From contig OZ246407.1 of NCBI GenBank assembly GCA_965231025.1, forward strand, positions 682,001 to 746,000: a stretch of 64,000 bases of DNA, given 5' to 3'. Each line of letters opens with the position of its first letter. The stretch's first letter is position 1. Positions 7,761 through 16,198 of the stretch are shown here, piece by piece. Position numbers and translations under genes: made by a program. Under the pieces are notes generated by a model. That model had not been told where the DNA came from and did no database searches. It saw only the letters and a list, made by a program, of their open reading frames with translations. The DNA is from PALSA-1335 sp965231025. Its GTDB lineage: Bacteria; Patescibacteriota; Gracilibacteria; UBA1369.

Positions 7761-9620
7761 CTATTGGCAAACCACGCACCACTGCGCAATCCCGGAAAAC
7801 CTGTCGCTCGGGAAGGCAAGGTTCTGCAGGGTGATTCCCTGAACTCTCCCGTCGGTGGCAAGAGTGTATCTTGGCCTGTACAAAAAGACCGCCGGAACAT
7901 CATCGGCAATGACCTTCGCGAGCTGCTTGTTATATTTATCCTTTTCCGCCGGATCAAAAGTATCGCGGATCTTTTCAATCAACTGGTCGGCCCCAAAACT
8001 CCTGTAATTGGAAAGATTCAAACCCTTTGGAGTAGCCTGACTGGAATGCCAGTAAGAGTAGGTGTCCTGATTGTAGCCCAGGCTCTGGCCCGCCAGAGCC
8101 ATATCGTAATCACGACCCTGCAATCGCTGCAAATAGGTATCTCCGTCAACCATCTGGACGTCGATAAGAATACCAAGCTGCTCCCACCGGGTCTTCAGAA
8201 AATCAGTTGTTTTTTGCATTTCCTCTGCAAGAGCCGAACCCGGATCGTAAGCACGCGCAAGGAGAATAAACTTCAACTGTTTCCCGTTCTTGTCAACGCG
8301 CACCGGTTTTACCGTTTGTGGAACCTGTTGCTGGGTCTGCTGAGTCGTGGCTAATTGTACCACCTCCTGGGACTGTTGTTGAGTTTGCCGGGTAACCAAA
8401 ACCTCCTGCGTGACAGAAGACTGCTGAGTGCCCGAAACCTGCTGGGTTGAGGCAACTTGCTGTGTCGCCAATACCGGTAGAGGCTGGGGCTGCGTCTTCA
8501 CGATCTTATATCCGGCATCGTAAAAAGCCCCCTTGGCCTCATCCAGATTGGGCTTATAAATCCAGTCCTGCTGGTTTAGGTCGAGCAAAGGAGTATCCAC
8601 TTCTATCTTGTCTGAAAACTGCTTCAAGAGCTCCTGTTTATCGATGGCTTTCATCAGGCCTACGCGCACCTTGTCGTTCTTCAGGGCGGCATTTTCAACA
8701 TTCAGAAAAACCGCGGTATATTGGGGAAGCTCATAATTCATGAACGAAAATCTGTTCGATTTCTGAAGATCCGGAAGGCTGGCTGACGGAACCTTCGCAA
8801 GAACGTTCATCGTTCCGATCTCCCGGTAAAGATTGTCAAAATCAGGATAAATATTGAAATGGATCTGATTGATTCTCGGCCTTTCACCATAATAGTTTTC
8901 AAAAACCTTCAAAGAAACCCTCTCGCGGCCGTCCTCATACATCTCGATGCCCGGATCGACCTTATAAGGGCCGGACCCGATTGGTTTGACATTGAACTGC
9001 GATGTCGGCAACTCCTCCACCGGAGTCTCCGCCAGAATATGCTTGGGCAAAATGCCGACGTTCATATTGGTCACGAAAAAGGCGTTCGGATTTTTGAGCT
9101 TAAATTCCACCGTCATATCGTCCACCTTGGTAATTTCGACCCCGTCAAAATCCAGCTTGAGCACCGGATTCTGAAACGCCGGATTCTGAATCACATCATG
9201 AAAAGTAAAATACACATCGTCCGCAGTCACCGGCTGCTCGTCATGCCAAAGCACATTCGGCTTTAACACAAATCGGTAGGTCATCCGGTCCTGGGAGATC
9301 GTTAAAACCGCCATGTCGTCGACAAAAGCACGATTGGAAGGATCATATTTGCTCAAACCCGAAAAAACAAGATTCGAAATATCGCGTGCCGGCTCATTGA
9401 AATCGACATAAAGAGGATTAAGAATGACCTGACGGTCACTCACCATCCCCTCGGTAAACGTACGACCCTCAAGATTGAAGACGTTCGGAGTCTTAAAGAC
9501 ATCCACAACCGCCTGGGCAAGGGTAAAAACCACAATCCCGAAAACAATGATACTGATAACCTTCTCCTCAACACTGTATGAGCGAAGAACTCTGACGAAT
9601 ATCTTCCACAGTCGTTGCAT
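7761..9620 (-). CDS. Membrane-anchored family 5 (peptide) ABC substrate-binding protein with Gln/Thr-rich insert
   Basis: Family 5 binding proteins capture peptides or similar solutes outside the membrane for ABC import. The protein has 619 residues: an uncleaved-looking membrane helix at about 20-42 (VISIIVFGIVVFTLAQAVV), then the binding fold with LSKYDPSNRAFVDD, PNVLWHDEQPVTADDVYFTF and the C-terminal lobe. Between about residues 373 and 435 lies a low-complexity segment of TQQ, QQV and VTQ units with no place in the normal fold. No permease or ATPase gene is adjacent. It sits upstream of rplI and downstream of secG on the minus strand. A second paralogue lies at 40.9-42.4 kb. Confidence 0.9.
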   Translation of the reverse strand: MQRLWKIFVRVLRSYSVEEKVISIIVFGIVVFTLAQAVVDVFKTPNVFNLEGRTFTEGMVSDRQVILNPLYVDFNEPARDISNLVFSGLSKYDPSNRAFVDDMAVLTISQDRMTYRFVLKPNVLWHDEQPVTADDVYFTFHDVIQNPAFQNPVLKLDFDGVEITKVDDMTVEFKLKNPNAFFVTNMNVGILPKHILAETPVEELPTSQFNVKPIGSGPYKVDPGIEMYEDGRERVSLKVFENYYGERPRINQIHFNIYPDFDNLYREIGTMNVLAKVPSASLPDLQKSNRFSFMNYELPQYTAVFLNVENAALKNDKVRVGLMKAIDKQELLKQFSDKIEVDTPLLDLNQQDWIYKPNLDEAKGAFYDAGYKIVKTQPQPLPVLATQQVASTQQVSGTQQSSVTQEVLVTRQTQQQSQEVVQLATTQQTQQQVPQTVKPVRVDKNGKQLKFILLARAYDPGSALAEEMQKTTDFLKTRWEQLGILIDVQMVDGDTYLQRLQGRDYDMALAGQSLGYNQDTYSYWHSSQATPKGLNLSNYRSFGADQLIEKIRDTFDPAEKDKYNKQLAKVIADDVPAVFLYRPRYTLATDGRVQGITLQNLAFPSDRFSGIAQWCVVCQ

Positions 9621-9650
9621 AGACCAAAAAAAAGAACTGGGAGGACCTTC

Positions 9651-9872
9651 CTACCGGATAAAGAGCGCCAAGATTGAACTCGCCACAAAAAGGACGGCAA
9701 GAATTATCGTAGCCTGAAACAGCACCTTTTCCGCACCCCGTTTTTTTACGTGGATGGCTCCGCTGCCGCCGAACGTGGCGCTCAAACCGGAACTCCGATT
9801 CTGAACCAGAATGGCAAGGATCAAAAGAATGGAAACGACGAGTTCGAAATATTTCAAAATGGTGTGGAACAT
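9651..9872 (-). CDS. secG: Preprotein translocase subunit SecG
   Basis: SecG is the small accessory subunit of the SecYEG channel. The 73-residue protein has two membrane helices (about 8-24 and 52-71) around the conserved cytosolic loop VQNRSSGLSATFGGSGA, which is the family signature. It lies 9 bases downstream of the 4-helix membrane gene and 30 bases upstream of the peptide-binding protein, so it is probably co-transcribed with both. Confidence 0.95.
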   Translation of the reverse strand: MFHTILKYFELVVSILLILAILVQNRSSGLSATFGGSGAIHVKKRGAEKVLFQATIILAVLFVASSILALFIR

Positions 9873-9881
9873 ATCCTGGAA

Positions 9882-10253
9882 TTATTTATTAGGAACTAAA
9901 ATGTGGAGAACCCAGTTGATGACGCCAAAAACAAGTGCAGCAATAAAATACGTCCATACGCTGCCGACCGTAACCGTAACATCGGAAAAATGTATACCAT
10001 TGACCACCTTGACGGTCAACCAAAAGATGATGACGTTGATCACAAAACTGAAGAGTCCGGCGGTCAACAACACGACCGGAAAGGACAGCAATTTCATCAG
10101 CGGCTTCACGAAGGTATTTAAGACGCCTATGATAAGACCACCGATGGCAAAAAAGTAAAACCCGCCGGTAAACTGCAGGTCTGAGACCAGCTTGGTAACA
10201 ACAAACAGGGCCAAACCGTTCAGAACAATCCCGAGCAGAATCTTTTTAATCAT
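9882..10253 (-). CDS. Four-helix membrane protein of the phage-holin-like family IV (PF04020 type)
   Basis: A 123-residue integral membrane protein with four predicted helices. The features VLNTFVKPLMKLLSFPVVLLT and the following ALVFGVINWVLHIL, read in pieces, match the chromosomal PF04020 family (proline in the second helix after N-x-x-x-K-P). The family is named for similarity to phage holins, but its members are common in phage-free bacteria and their function is unknown. The start at 10253 (MIKKILLG) is chosen because longer versions would run over the divergent PPC-domain gene. Confidence 0.8.
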   Translation of the reverse strand: MIKKILLGIVLNGLALFVVTKLVSDLQFTGGFYFFAIGGLIIGVLNTFVKPLMKLLSFPVVLLTAGLFSFVINVIIFWLTVKVVNGIHFSDVTVTVGSVWTYFIAALVFGVINWVLHILVPNK

Positions 10254-10389
10254 AGGAACATTGAAAAGTCCCAACAAGGATACCATAAACCCCACGGGGT
10301 TCCAATAGATTACGAACTCTATCGACCCAGCCACCAAATATGCAATAATCAACTCGCACTCGATGAACCCCGTCACAAGAATATCACGT

Positions 10390-10818
10390 ATGAAATACAA
10401 AATACTCCGGAACGGCAGCCACATCCTTCGGCTTGAAAAGAACGAAGAGATCATCGAAACTCTTACAAAATATTGCCTCCAGAACAACATACGCTCCGGA
10501 TCAATAACGGGAATCGGGGGGACCGACAACATCACTCTCAAATATTACGACATCGAGAAAAAAGATTATCTGTCAAAAACATACTCCGGGAAAAATTACG
10601 AGATTTTGTCCCTGAACGGAAATATCAGTTTCGTCGACGATAAACCGTTTCTCCACATTCATACGACCATCGGCGACTCCGATTATAAAGTCTACGGAGG
10701 ACATCTTGGTAGCGCCGTCATCGGCATAACCTGTGAAATCGTCATACACGCAAGCGACGACACCATAGGACGAAAACCCGACGAAAGCTTCCGGCTCAAA
10801 TTTCTTAACCTCAACTAA
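10390..10818 (+). CDS. PPC (DUF296) domain protein
   Basis: The PPC domain is a small trimeric fold found alone in bacteria and archaea and joined to AT-hooks in plants. The protein is 142 residues. It shows the domain order ILRLEKNEEIIETL, GSITGIGGTDNITL, the His-rich strand PFLHIHTTI, the conserved GGHLGSAVIG and a final TCEIVIHA. The His cluster suggests a metal site as in other prokaryotic PPC proteins; the function of stand-alone PPC proteins is not settled. The ATG at 10390 is taken rather than the upstream one at 10363. The next gene starts five bases after its stop. Confidence 0.85.
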   Translation: MKYKILRNGSHILRLEKNEEIIETLTKYCLQNNIRSGSITGIGGTDNITLKYYDIEKKDYLSKTYSGKNYEILSLNGNISFVDDKPFLHIHTTIGDSDYKVYGGHLGSAVIGITCEIVIHASDDTIGRKPDESFRLKFLNLN

Positions 10819-10822
10819 GATC

Positions 10823-11167
10823 ATGGACTCCGACGAAAGAATATTCTCCATCGTGCGCAATTTTGTCGAGTACGGCTCTTACAAAAAAAATGAAGCTTTG
10901 GCCATAAAAACACTGGCAAAACATCTCCCGAACATCACCATTCCGGATTGCACGGCGGCTTTTACGAATGCCGTCACCATCTACAATGAAGCCAGCGACG
11001 ACCTTGATAAACGCATCCGTCAATGCAGAGAGAAAAAACAAAATCCTGACGTCAAACAACTTCAGGAAGAACAAATAGAGCTCTTTGTCCGGAACAATCC
11101 CGGAATCTCAAAAAAACTGATCGCCATGATCGTATACTGGCTCTACCACTGGCACTACGAAAGATGA
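10823..11167 (+). CDS. Unknown small helical protein downstream of the PPC gene
   Basis: The 114-residue product is not recognised. It is acidic/basic mixed, with no signal peptide or membrane helix until a short aromatic end (IVYWLYHWHYER). A probable coiled-coil or helix lies at about residues 58-85 (DDLDKRIRQCREKKQNPDVK). Its start lies five bases after the PPC gene stop, so the two are likely translated from one message. It converges on ileS. Confidence 0.6.
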   Translation: MDSDERIFSIVRNFVEYGSYKKNEALAIKTLAKHLPNITIPDCTAAFTNAVTIYNEASDDLDKRIRQCREKKQNPDVKQLQEEQIELFVRNNPGISKKLIAMIVYWLYHWHYER

Positions 11168-11174
11168 CGGGATA

Positions 11175-14100
11175 TTATTTCCTGACCGCAATCTTCACCG
11201 CGGTGCCCTCCACATCCACGGTCTTTTCTTTATCCCATTCCATGTCCCCTTTTTGCCGGAGCTCAATGGCAAGGGTTTCGCGGGTGATGTAATCGGCAAA
11301 CTTGGTCACGGCGCCCCCTATTTCACCCTCGGCGGCAACCAGAAGGTAAATACGGTCGTCAACGTTATACGCGGCCTCTTTACGGAGATCCTGAACAAAC
11401 CTGACGATCTCACGTGCATAGCCTTCATGCTTGAGCTCTTCAGACACGGTGGTATCCAGAACAACGGAAACTCCATCGGCACTGGCAACGTCAAAGCCCG
11501 CCTGTCCCTGGAATCCGATCTGGACCTCCTCCGGCTCGAGGGTAAAGTCACCTATTCTGACTTTACCTCCATCTTCCAGGGTGAACTCCCCTGCCTTGGC
11601 TTTTTGAATGATGACCTGAACATCCTTCCCGTATTTTGGACCAAGCACGCGGGCGTTGGGCATCACCACATGTTTTACGATATCCTGAACGTCCTTCAAA
11701 ATCTCAAGATCTTTAACGTTCAGCTCTTCACAGATCACATCTTTCTGAGCCAACACCAAACGTACATCAACCGTGGCGGGCAAACCCAACCGGACCAGGC
11801 TTAACGGCTGCCGGACCTTGATATTCGCTTTGTCCCGGACGGCATGGCCGAGCGCCACGATTTTGCGGACAATCGCCGTCTCCTCATTCAAAGTGGGTTG
11901 GATATGTGCAGCCCTGACTTTCGGCCAGTTCGCCAGATGCACGGACTCCTCCCCTGTCAGATTTTTATACATCTCATCGGCCAGATACGGCATGAACGGC
12001 GCCAGCAGCTTGGAAAACTCAACCAGCACGGTATAAAGCGTCTGATAGGCTTCAAACTTGTCCGTATCGTTCTCAGACTTCCAGAAACGACGCCTGCTCC
12101 GGCGGATGTACCAGTTACTCAGATTATCCACAAAATCCATCATCGGGCGGGTCGCCTTGGTCAGATTATAATCGTCCATATTGTCCGTCACCGTCCCGAT
12201 CAATTGATGAAGCTCAGAAAGAATCCACTGATCCAGCTTATGGGCCGGTTCAAAATCCTTTCCTTTCTTCGGCTTCCACTTGTCAATATTCGAGTAGGTT
12301 ACAAAAAAGCTGTAACTGTTCCATAACGGAAGCGTGAATTTCTTCACGATCTCCTCCACATGCTTCTCCGAAAACCTTACATCCTCCGCCAGCGGAGCGG
12401 TGCTCGAATACAGAAACATACGGGTCGAATCCACTCCTTTCGTGTCAAAAAGCACGTTAGGGTCCGGATAGTTCTTCTTGCGCTTGGAAAGTTTCTCGCC
12501 GTCGGCGGCAAGCAGAATCCCGTTCACGATCACGTTCTTAAACGCAGGCTTATCAAATAAAATTGAGGCCAAGACATGCAGGGTGTAAAACCATCCGCGG
12601 GTTTGATCCACTCCCTCGGCGATAAAATGAGCTGGAAAATTATCCTCAAACTCCTGCTTGTTTTCAAAAGGATAATGCAGCTGCGCGTAAGGCATGGAGC
12701 CGCTTTCGAACCAGCAATCCAAAACATCCGGAACGCGCTTCATGGTCTTTCCGCATTTTTCACATGTAAAAGTGATGTCATCGATGTAAGGCTTATGAAG
12801 ATCAAGTTCATCACCGCGCATCGGAAGTTTTCCATTGCTGTGCGCCTTGAGTTCTTCAATCGAAGAAATGCAGATCATATGGTTCTCTTCGCAGGTCCAG
12901 ACCGGAATCGGGCATCCCCAGAACCGGTTGCGGGAAACTGCCCAGTCACGGGCTCCCTCCAGCCATTTGCCGAAACGCCCCTGCTGAATGTGGTCCGGCT
13001 GCCAATGAATCTTTTTATTGTTCTTTATCAAACGCGGTTTGAGCTGGCTCACCTTGATAAAGAACGAACGGGTCGAATAGTTGAGCAGAGGGGTGTCACA
13101 ACGCCAGCAATGTGGATAACTGTGCCGGATATTCATGGCCTGGAATACCTTGCCGTGCTTCTTCAATTCCTCAACGATGTTCTGATCCTGTCCCTTGGAA
13201 AACTTGCCGAACCAGTTCGTGACTTCATGCTTAAAAGTGCCGTCCATGGCCACGTGCTGGATCAAAGGCAACTGGTATTTTTGCGCGACATTATAATCTT
13301 CCTCACCGAACATCGGAGCGATGTGGACAACCCCGGTACCTTCTTCCGTCGAAACATAAGGATCAAGTACCACTCTATACCCTGTTCCACTCTTAGAAAC
13401 CTCATTTATGTAAAAATCAAACAACGGAACGTACTCGCGACCCTCCATCTTTTTTGGATCCACTTTTTCGAGGATATTGTAGTTCATGTCCTTAAAAAGG
13501 GCCTCAACCCGGTCTTTTGCCACGATATAAACCTCTTCGTGCTCATCTTCATACTTCACCCCTACCTTCACATACTCAATTTTCGGCCCGAAGCAAAGAG
13601 CGACGTTCCCGGGCAAAGTCCAGGGTGTGGTCGTCCAGGCCAGGATGTAAGCGTCTTCATCAACCAGTTTGAATTTGGCAATAACGGAAAGATCCGTTAC
13701 GTCCTTATACCCCAGACTCACCTCAAAATTGGAAAGCGGAGTCTCGCAGCGGGGACAAATATGCATGCTTTTGTATCCGGCATACACCATCTCTTTCTTC
13801 CATATCTGACTGAACACCCACCAGATGGACTCCATGTAGTTATTATCCAGTGTCGCATAGCTTTGGGAAAAATCAACCCACCGGGCAATACGCTTCAGTA
13901 AAACCTCCCACTCTTTGGTATATCGAAACACGCTTTCACGGCATTTCAAGTTGAAGGTTTCGACGCCCATTTTTTCAATATCTTTTTTCCCGCTCAATCC
14001 AAGCTCCTTTTCAATTTCATACTCCACGGGGAGACCGTGACAGTCCCAACCGTTGGTACGGGGTACATAAAAACCTTTCATCGTCCAATACCGGGTCACC

Positions 14101-14300
14101 GCGTCCTTCAATGAATTTGCCATAATATGGCCGTAGTGAGGCAAACCGTTGGCAAATGGAGGACCGTCAAAAAAAACATATTTCTTTTTTTCCTTCCTCG
14201 CCTCCACCGACTTCTCAAAAATCTTCTGCTCCTCCCAAAACTTCAAAATCTTCTCTTCCATTTGAGGAAATGACTGCTTGGCGTCAACCGGATGAAACAT
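11175..14300 (-). CDS. ileS: Isoleucyl-tRNA synthetase (long, type 2 form)
   Basis: Charges tRNA-Ile with isoleucine. The class I signature is PPFANGLPHYGHIMANSLKD at about residues 46-65, and the second signature is KLSKRKKNYPDP at about 600, so it reads KLSKR rather than KMSKS. The editing domain is present (WTTTPWTLPGNVALC and EEGTGVVHIAPMFGEEDY). With 1041 residues, the KLSKR motif, and a long C-terminal part ending in a small beta domain, it resembles the type 2 (eukaryote-like, often mupirocin-tolerant) enzymes rather than the E. coli type. The gene stands alone and converges with the PPC-linked gene. Confidence 0.96.
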   Translation of the reverse strand: MFHPVDAKQSFPQMEEKILKFWEEQKIFEKSVEARKEKKKYVFFDGPPFANGLPHYGHIMANSLKDAVTRYWTMKGFYVPRTNGWDCHGLPVEYEIEKELGLSGKKDIEKMGVETFNLKCRESVFRYTKEWEVLLKRIARWVDFSQSYATLDNNYMESIWWVFSQIWKKEMVYAGYKSMHICPRCETPLSNFEVSLGYKDVTDLSVIAKFKLVDEDAYILAWTTTPWTLPGNVALCFGPKIEYVKVGVKYEDEHEEVYIVAKDRVEALFKDMNYNILEKVDPKKMEGREYVPLFDFYINEVSKSGTGYRVVLDPYVSTEEGTGVVHIAPMFGEEDYNVAQKYQLPLIQHVAMDGTFKHEVTNWFGKFSKGQDQNIVEELKKHGKVFQAMNIRHSYPHCWRCDTPLLNYSTRSFFIKVSQLKPRLIKNNKKIHWQPDHIQQGRFGKWLEGARDWAVSRNRFWGCPIPVWTCEENHMICISSIEELKAHSNGKLPMRGDELDLHKPYIDDITFTCEKCGKTMKRVPDVLDCWFESGSMPYAQLHYPFENKQEFEDNFPAHFIAEGVDQTRGWFYTLHVLASILFDKPAFKNVIVNGILLAADGEKLSKRKKNYPDPNVLFDTKGVDSTRMFLYSSTAPLAEDVRFSEKHVEEIVKKFTLPLWNSYSFFVTYSNIDKWKPKKGKDFEPAHKLDQWILSELHQLIGTVTDNMDDYNLTKATRPMMDFVDNLSNWYIRRSRRRFWKSENDTDKFEAYQTLYTVLVEFSKLLAPFMPYLADEMYKNLTGEESVHLANWPKVRAAHIQPTLNEETAIVRKIVALGHAVRDKANIKVRQPLSLVRLGLPATVDVRLVLAQKDVICEELNVKDLEILKDVQDIVKHVVMPNARVLGPKYGKDVQVIIQKAKAGEFTLEDGGKVRIGDFTLEPEEVQIGFQGQAGFDVASADGVSVVLDTTVSEELKHEGYAREIVRFVQDLRKEAAYNVDDRIYLLVAAEGEIGGAVTKFADYITRETLAIELRQKGDMEWDKEKTVDVEGTAVKIAVRK

Positions 14301-14382
14301 AAAAATCAGAAAATATGACCCTCAAATTCTACCGAACTTTTCCGCAGAAATAAAGGGATAAATAGTCACCGGCTACCCAAAG

Positions 14383-14400
14383 ATGCAAATAATATTGCAT
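14383..14400. promoter_or_regulatory. Palindrome ATGCAA-N6-TTGCAT between ileS and an unknown gene
   Basis: Perfect 6-base arms around an AT spacer, in the 174-base divergent gap. The core GCAAATAATATTGC differs by one base insertion from the GCAATAATATTGC palindrome in the zinc-operon/fur gap at 32765-32777. A further half-like GCAATAATAT lies at 14444-14453, over the -10 of the next gene. Binding by the same Fur/Zur protein is possible but unproven in this AT-rich stretch. Confidence 0.4.
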
Positions 14401-14426
14401 TCCATTTCAAAAAAAACTAATATCCG

Positions 14427-14456
14427 TTCAAAAACCCAAATTTGCAATAATATAAT
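14427..14456 (+). promoter_or_regulatory. Promoter candidate for the gene at 14475
   Basis: TTCAAA, 18 bases, TATAAT, ending 19 bases before the start codon. The region is very AT-rich, so chance matches are likely. Confidence 0.45.
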
Positions 14457-14474
14457 TATATTTTATAAATAATT

Positions 14475-15056
14475 ATGGCTGAACAAAACATCAAAATAAC
14501 GGGAGAAAACTACAGCGTACGTGAAAAACTCAACCCAGAAGCCTATAACGTCAAAACCGACCCGTACCATTTGAATGAAAGAGCACAAATTTTACGTGAT
14601 CAAGCCAGTATTAAAGTCACATCCTATGTCCGCATCCCCCGGCTGGAAGCAAGGCAAGAAAACGCCCTTATCCGAAAATTCGAGCTTGATACGGATCAAG
14701 GAAGAGAGGGACCGGTTCCGCCAAAATTTATGAGGGAAGTTTTTGCGATTGACGGGCTCTATCTTGTTTCAAACGAAACAACATCGGACGGAAAACTTAA
14801 ACTCGTCGAGGACGTCCCAGGGGGTGAACCCGGAGCCACGAAACTTCGGGAACTGGACGAACAGTGGGAACTCTATTTGGACCCAGCAACAGCGGATCTT
14901 TTGGGACTTACGACACAAAGTGAGCAACAGCCTGTCGATGCAATCTCAAGAGAAATACTTGATGAAATCGGCCGAATCCGCCTAAGGATGGGCCTGACCA
15001 GGGATGACATCCGTCACAGGATCACCAAAAGAAAAGATGACGCCCGCATCCGCTGA
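14475..15056 (+). CDS. Unknown soluble protein
   Basis: A 193-residue product not recognised. It has no signal peptide or membrane helix and is strongly charged. Its C-terminus is helical and basic (LDEIGRIRLRMGLTRDDIRH, then KRKDDARIR). A middle part reads IDGLYLVSNETTSDGKLKLV. Third-codon-position composition looks like neighbouring genes. It is followed by a second unknown gene with its own promoter at 15064-15091. Confidence 0.6.
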   Translation: MAEQNIKITGENYSVREKLNPEAYNVKTDPYHLNERAQILRDQASIKVTSYVRIPRLEARQENALIRKFELDTDQGREGPVPPKFMREVFAIDGLYLVSNETTSDGKLKLVEDVPGGEPGATKLRELDEQWELYLDPATADLLGLTTQSEQQPVDAISREILDEIGRIRLRMGLTRDDIRHRITKRKDDARIR

Positions 15057-15063
15057 GGCACAG

Positions 15064-15091
15064 TTGCGGATAAACAAAAACCTGCTATAAT
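15064..15091 (+). promoter_or_regulatory. Extended -10 promoter for the gene at 15131
   Basis: TTGCGG, 16 bases, then TGC-TATAAT, so a near-consensus -10 with the TG extension. It lies 40 bases before the ATG at 15131. Confidence 0.7.
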
Positions 15092-15130
15092 TGGGGGTAA
15101 ATATCGGTTTTAATTGTTAACCCAGCAATT

Positions 15131-15562
15131 ATGTCGATACACGCACCCGAAGGAAACGATCATTCCCCCACCCCGGAGGAAATCGATGACTACTGCCACG
15201 GGGATTTTTACTTTCACCTCAGGGACATACTGCGGCAGGCCCGCCCGTTCACGAATAAGGCCTATTTCCCAAACCGGGGCGGTCTCAAAACCGTCACGAA
15301 CCGGAACACCGCAAATGGAAATATCCGCGTCATCGAAGGAAACAACCTCAGAGAGCCCGACGAAAACGATCTGATCTTTTTCAGCAGGGAGTTCCTGGAA
15401 TCGGCGGGTATTGACTGGCGAAGATTAAAAGTGAGGACAACCCAAAACGATTATAACCCCGAAAAGACAGGCGTTTACCGCAAAATCGACCCCGAAGTCC
15501 TCAAAAGAATCATGGAAGAACCGGCCCTGGACACCAAGGCCCAAGAAAAAAAAGCGGGGTAA
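15131..15562 (+). CDS. Unknown soluble protein
   Basis: A 143-residue product, not recognised. It opens with MSIHAPEGNDHSPTPEEIDD and has a middle region with WRRLKVRTTQNDYNPEKTGV; no membrane segment or known motif is visible. A strong promoter precedes it. It converges with dcd, whose stop is 30 bases further on. Confidence 0.6.
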   Translation: MSIHAPEGNDHSPTPEEIDDYCHGDFYFHLRDILRQARPFTNKAYFPNRGGLKTVTNRNTANGNIRVIEGNNLREPDENDLIFFSREFLESAGIDWRRLKVRTTQNDYNPEKTGVYRKIDPEVLKRIMEEPALDTKAQEKKAG

Positions 15563-15592
15563 CCGTTCCGGAACAATCCCCCCAATGGAGTT

Positions 15593-16198
15593 CTAAGCCT
15601 TTTTAAGGATCTTATTCAGGAACTCCGGATCAGTCGCGATCTTGCTTTCCTCAGGGTAGACCTGCCCCTGATATTTGGAACTCCTCTTCATGTGGTATGG
15701 AACCTCAGCAGGTGAACTCATTTCTTCAAACGCAAGCTGGCACACACGCATGCCCGGATACAAGGCAACAGGCATACGGTTAATGTTGGTGATTTCCAAA
15801 GTGATCGTACCCTCAAACCCCGCGTCCACAAAACCCGCGGTCGAGTGAATAATAATTCCAAGTCGGCCAAGTGAACTGCGGCCTTCCACACGCGCCACAA
15901 GATCATCGGCAATTTTAATTTTCTCCAGAGTCACACCCAGGACAAATTCACCCGGTTGAACAATAAAGGGCACGCGCTCATCATCCACCTCGATCAATCG
16001 GGCAATGTCCTTGAAGGTTTCCGGCTGGAGCGGATCCAAAACGGAATATTTCGTATGATCATAGATCTTAAAGTATTTGCCGAGGCGCAAATCCATGGAG
16101 GAAGCCCCCACATTGCCCAGATGATCATTTTCAGGAGACTCAACAACAATGTCACCCTTTAAAATACGGGCTTTAATATCGCGATCAGAGAGAATCAT
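15593..16198 (-). CDS. dcd: dCTP deaminase
   Basis: Deaminates dCTP to dUTP, feeding dTMP synthesis. The 201-residue protein begins MILSDRDIKARILKGDI and has SSMDLRLGKYFKIY, VEGRSSLGRLGIIIHSTAGF with the catalytic Glu of the VEGRSS-type motif, DAGFEGTITLEITN, and GMRVCQLAFEEM. The start at 16198 overlaps the last 14 bases of purB (ATGATTCTCTCTGA), so translation is probably coupled. Whether it is mono- or bifunctional (also dUTPase) cannot be decided from these motifs. Confidence 0.94.
   Translation of the reverse strand: MILSDRDIKARILKGDIVVESPENDHLGNVGASSMDLRLGKYFKIYDHTKYSVLDPLQPETFKDIARLIEVDDERVPFIVQPGEFVLGVTLEKIKIADDLVARVEGRSSLGRLGIIIHSTAGFVDAGFEGTITLEITNINRMPVALYPGMRVCQLAFEEMSSPAEVPYHMKRSSKYQGQVYPEESKIATDPEFLNKILKKA

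Noticed and set aside
12576..13901. Long open frame on the plus strand (441 codons)
   Set aside because: It is antisense to ileS, whose motifs are complete, and the translated text has no recognisable domain.
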